The translations under genes and the position numbers were made by a program. Shown here in pieces: positions 62,804 to 64,000 of a DNA stretch of 64,000 bases; positions within the stretch are counted from its first letter, which is position 1; each line of letters starts with the position of its first letter. This DNA comes from Candidatus Terraquivivens tengchongensis (GTDB lineage Archaea > Thermoproteota > Nitrososphaeria_A > Caldarchaeales > Wolframiiraptoraceae). The notes beneath the pieces are model-generated. The model saw only the letters and a list, made by a program, of their open reading frames with translations, searched no databases and was not told the DNA's origin. The stretch spans positions 248,001 through 312,000 of the forward strand of contig JALNJK010000002.1 of assembly GCA_023268355.1 (NCBI GenBank), given 5' to 3'.

Positions 62804-64000
62804 ATGAGTATCGAGAGCTCGGGTCGATGGTTGGTCGAGACGCCTCTAGAGATTTTAGGCACTGCGCTAAAAGCTACAGTACAGGCATATGCCAGACATA
62901 GAGATACACGACATTCCCTTAAATCATGCCTCTACGAGATTGTACGCGAAAAAAAGTACCCTGCAAAGTCTGTGGAAATTGCAAGAAGACTAATCTGGGA
63001 GCATGGGACGAGGAGAAACCTTCTAGCCAAGATTGTCAGTAAAGTATTAAAAGATGAACAATTTTCACCCGATCGGAGGATTCTTCTTGAACTTTTTGCC
63101 AACCAGGTAATCATAAAAGGATGCGATAGACTTGAAGCTGCAAAATTTGCCCAGGCAGCAAGACTTACCTTCGGAAGAGACTGGATAGCACCATTAGAGC
63201 CGCTGTTCGGTAGAATATATGCCTTGAAGCTTGATGATAAGATAATAGAAAGTAGGGACGAGCTAGAGTACATAAGTCTTCTATATGGACACCCTAAATG
63301 GTTTGTCGAGTATCTTTTTGACATTCTAGGCAAAACCGAAGCTATTGAGCTAATGCGTATCAGTAACGAAAAGCCGCCAACCTATTTCATTCTCAACAGG
63401 TTAAAAGCAACCGAAGATGAAATATTGAAAGTACTAGAAAGTGATGGGGTGGAGTTTGAGAGAGATAAGAGGGCACCTCTGCTTTACAAGATAATTTCAT
63501 CCAAAGCAATAAAGGATCTAATAGCATATAAACGCGGGCTTATAGCAGTTCAAGATGCGTCAAGCGTATTCTCTATTATATCCGCTCAACCTAAGAGTGG
63601 TATAAAGATCTTAGATATATGCGCAGCTCCTGGCATAAAAACATCATTATTTGCAATTTACACAAACAACAAAGCTAGGATTCTTTCCATTGATATATCA
63701 TCGCATAGACTAAAGACATATATTTCATATACGCGACGCTTATGGATTGAAAATGTAGATGCTGTTCTTTGTGATGCTACTAGGGATTTACCGACACATC
63801 TAAATGCTGACGTTGTGATGCTTGACCCTCCATGCAGCTCTACCGGTTTGTTTTGGCGCGAGCCTTCTTACAGGTGGGTTGTAAAACCAACAACTATAAA
63901 GAAATTCTCAGCATTGCAGAAAAAAATGTTAACTAATGCTACAAAATATGTAAAGAATGACGGCCTACTCGTTTACTGTACCTGTAGCATCACGCTCGAA
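62804..64000 (+). CDS. NSUN/RsmB-family RNA (cytosine-5) methyltransferase, partial
   Basis: The first 399 residues of a Nol1/Nop2/Sun-family enzyme; the end is cut by the window. The N-terminal ~190 residues resemble the NusB-like domain of RsmB. AdoMet motif I is LDICAAPGIKTS (about residues 274-285), motif IV LDPPCSSTG (about 340-348) with one catalytic cysteine, and motif VI YCTCS near the cut gives the second. Target (rRNA or tRNA m5C) is not decided. The upstream gap 62663-62803 is AT-rich on this side. Confidence 0.88.
   Translation, partial: MSIESSGRWLVETPLEILGTALKATVQAYARHRDTRHSLKSCLYEIVREKKYPAKSVEIARRLIWEHGTRRNLLAKIVSKVLKDEQFSPDRRILLELFANQVIIKGCDRLEAAKFAQAARLTFGRDWIAPLEPLFGRIYALKLDDKIIESRDELEYISLLYGHPKWFVEYLFDILGKTEAIELMRISNEKPPTYFILNRLKATEDEILKVLESDGVEFERDKRAPLLYKIISSKAIKDLIAYKRGLIAVQDASSVFSIISAQPKSGIKILDICAAPGIKTSLFAIYTNNKARILSIDISSHRLKTYISYTRRLWIENVDAVLCDATRDLPTHLNADVVMLDPPCSSTGLFWREPSYRWVVKPTTIKKFSALQKKMLTNATKYVKNDGLLVYCTCSITLE

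Noticed and set aside
1-64000. CRISPR arrays, insertion sequences or rRNA genes
   Set aside because: No regularly spaced direct repeats, transposase genes or rRNA segments were noticed.

Overview
The window comes from an archaeon. The evidence is the exosome–SBDS–proteasome superoperon, a thermosome subunit, ribosomal protein eL43, KEOPS Pcc1, two tRNA genes (one with two archaeal-type introns), several leaderless TATA promoters and many TTG/GTG starts. A tetraether-synthase-like radical SAM enzyme and CofE (coenzyme F420) fit this. Genes for methyl-coenzyme M reductase are not seen. A thermophilic, H2-metabolising lineage of the TACK type is my inference; the sequence alone does not fix the phylum.

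Layout. 1-6.8 kb (minus): one long operon psmA > SBDS > rrp4 > rrp41 > rrp42 > eL43 > pcc1 > prefoldin beta > DHH phosphoesterase > two ECF-type transporter ATPases, the last cut by the window edge. 6.9-8.5 kb: housekeeping genes. 8.6-12.7 kb: a provirus remnant with HK97-type head genes (capsid, cement protein, portal, prohead protease) abutting a tRNA-Gln gene; the protease reading frame runs into the tRNA. 12.9-23.4 kb: phosphoribosyltransferase, a DNA methyltransferase with an unknown overlapping partner, acyl-CoA dehydrogenase, endonuclease III, a CDGSH protein, a SsuABC-like transporter, NadC and a Tes-like radical SAM enzyme.

23.5-52.3 kb is the most distinctive region, a redox island. 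It holds hypB-A-C-D, hypE and hypF for [NiFe]-hydrogenase maturation; a complete MvhADG-HdrABC set with its maturation protease; a lipoate-assembly operon (two radical SAM lipoyl-synthase-like proteins, a lipoate ligase fused to DUF116, a geranylgeranyl-reductase-like flavoprotein); and, between these, a 10-kb block with three HdrD-like double-CCG iron-sulfur proteins and three GcvH-like proteins. The block also holds a GlcD-like flavoprotein, two cytochrome-b-like membrane proteins, an OsmC protein and two paralogous AbrB/PhoU regulators. Only one GcvH-like protein keeps the lipoylation lysine. My reading is a lipoyl-protein-based thiol/disulfide electron-transfer system, related in logic to sHdr-LbpA but differently built and linked to H2 metabolism.

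52.4-64 kb: a TrmB-like regulator, a UPF0182 membrane protein with a membrane-anchored Hsp20-like protein, thermosome, tRNA-Glu, a large beta-propeller/PKD surface protein, a C/D-box sRNA candidate, a winged-helix/nuclease-like protein overlapping cofE, and the start of an NSUN-type RNA methyltransferase. No CRISPR array, insertion sequence or rRNA gene is seen.
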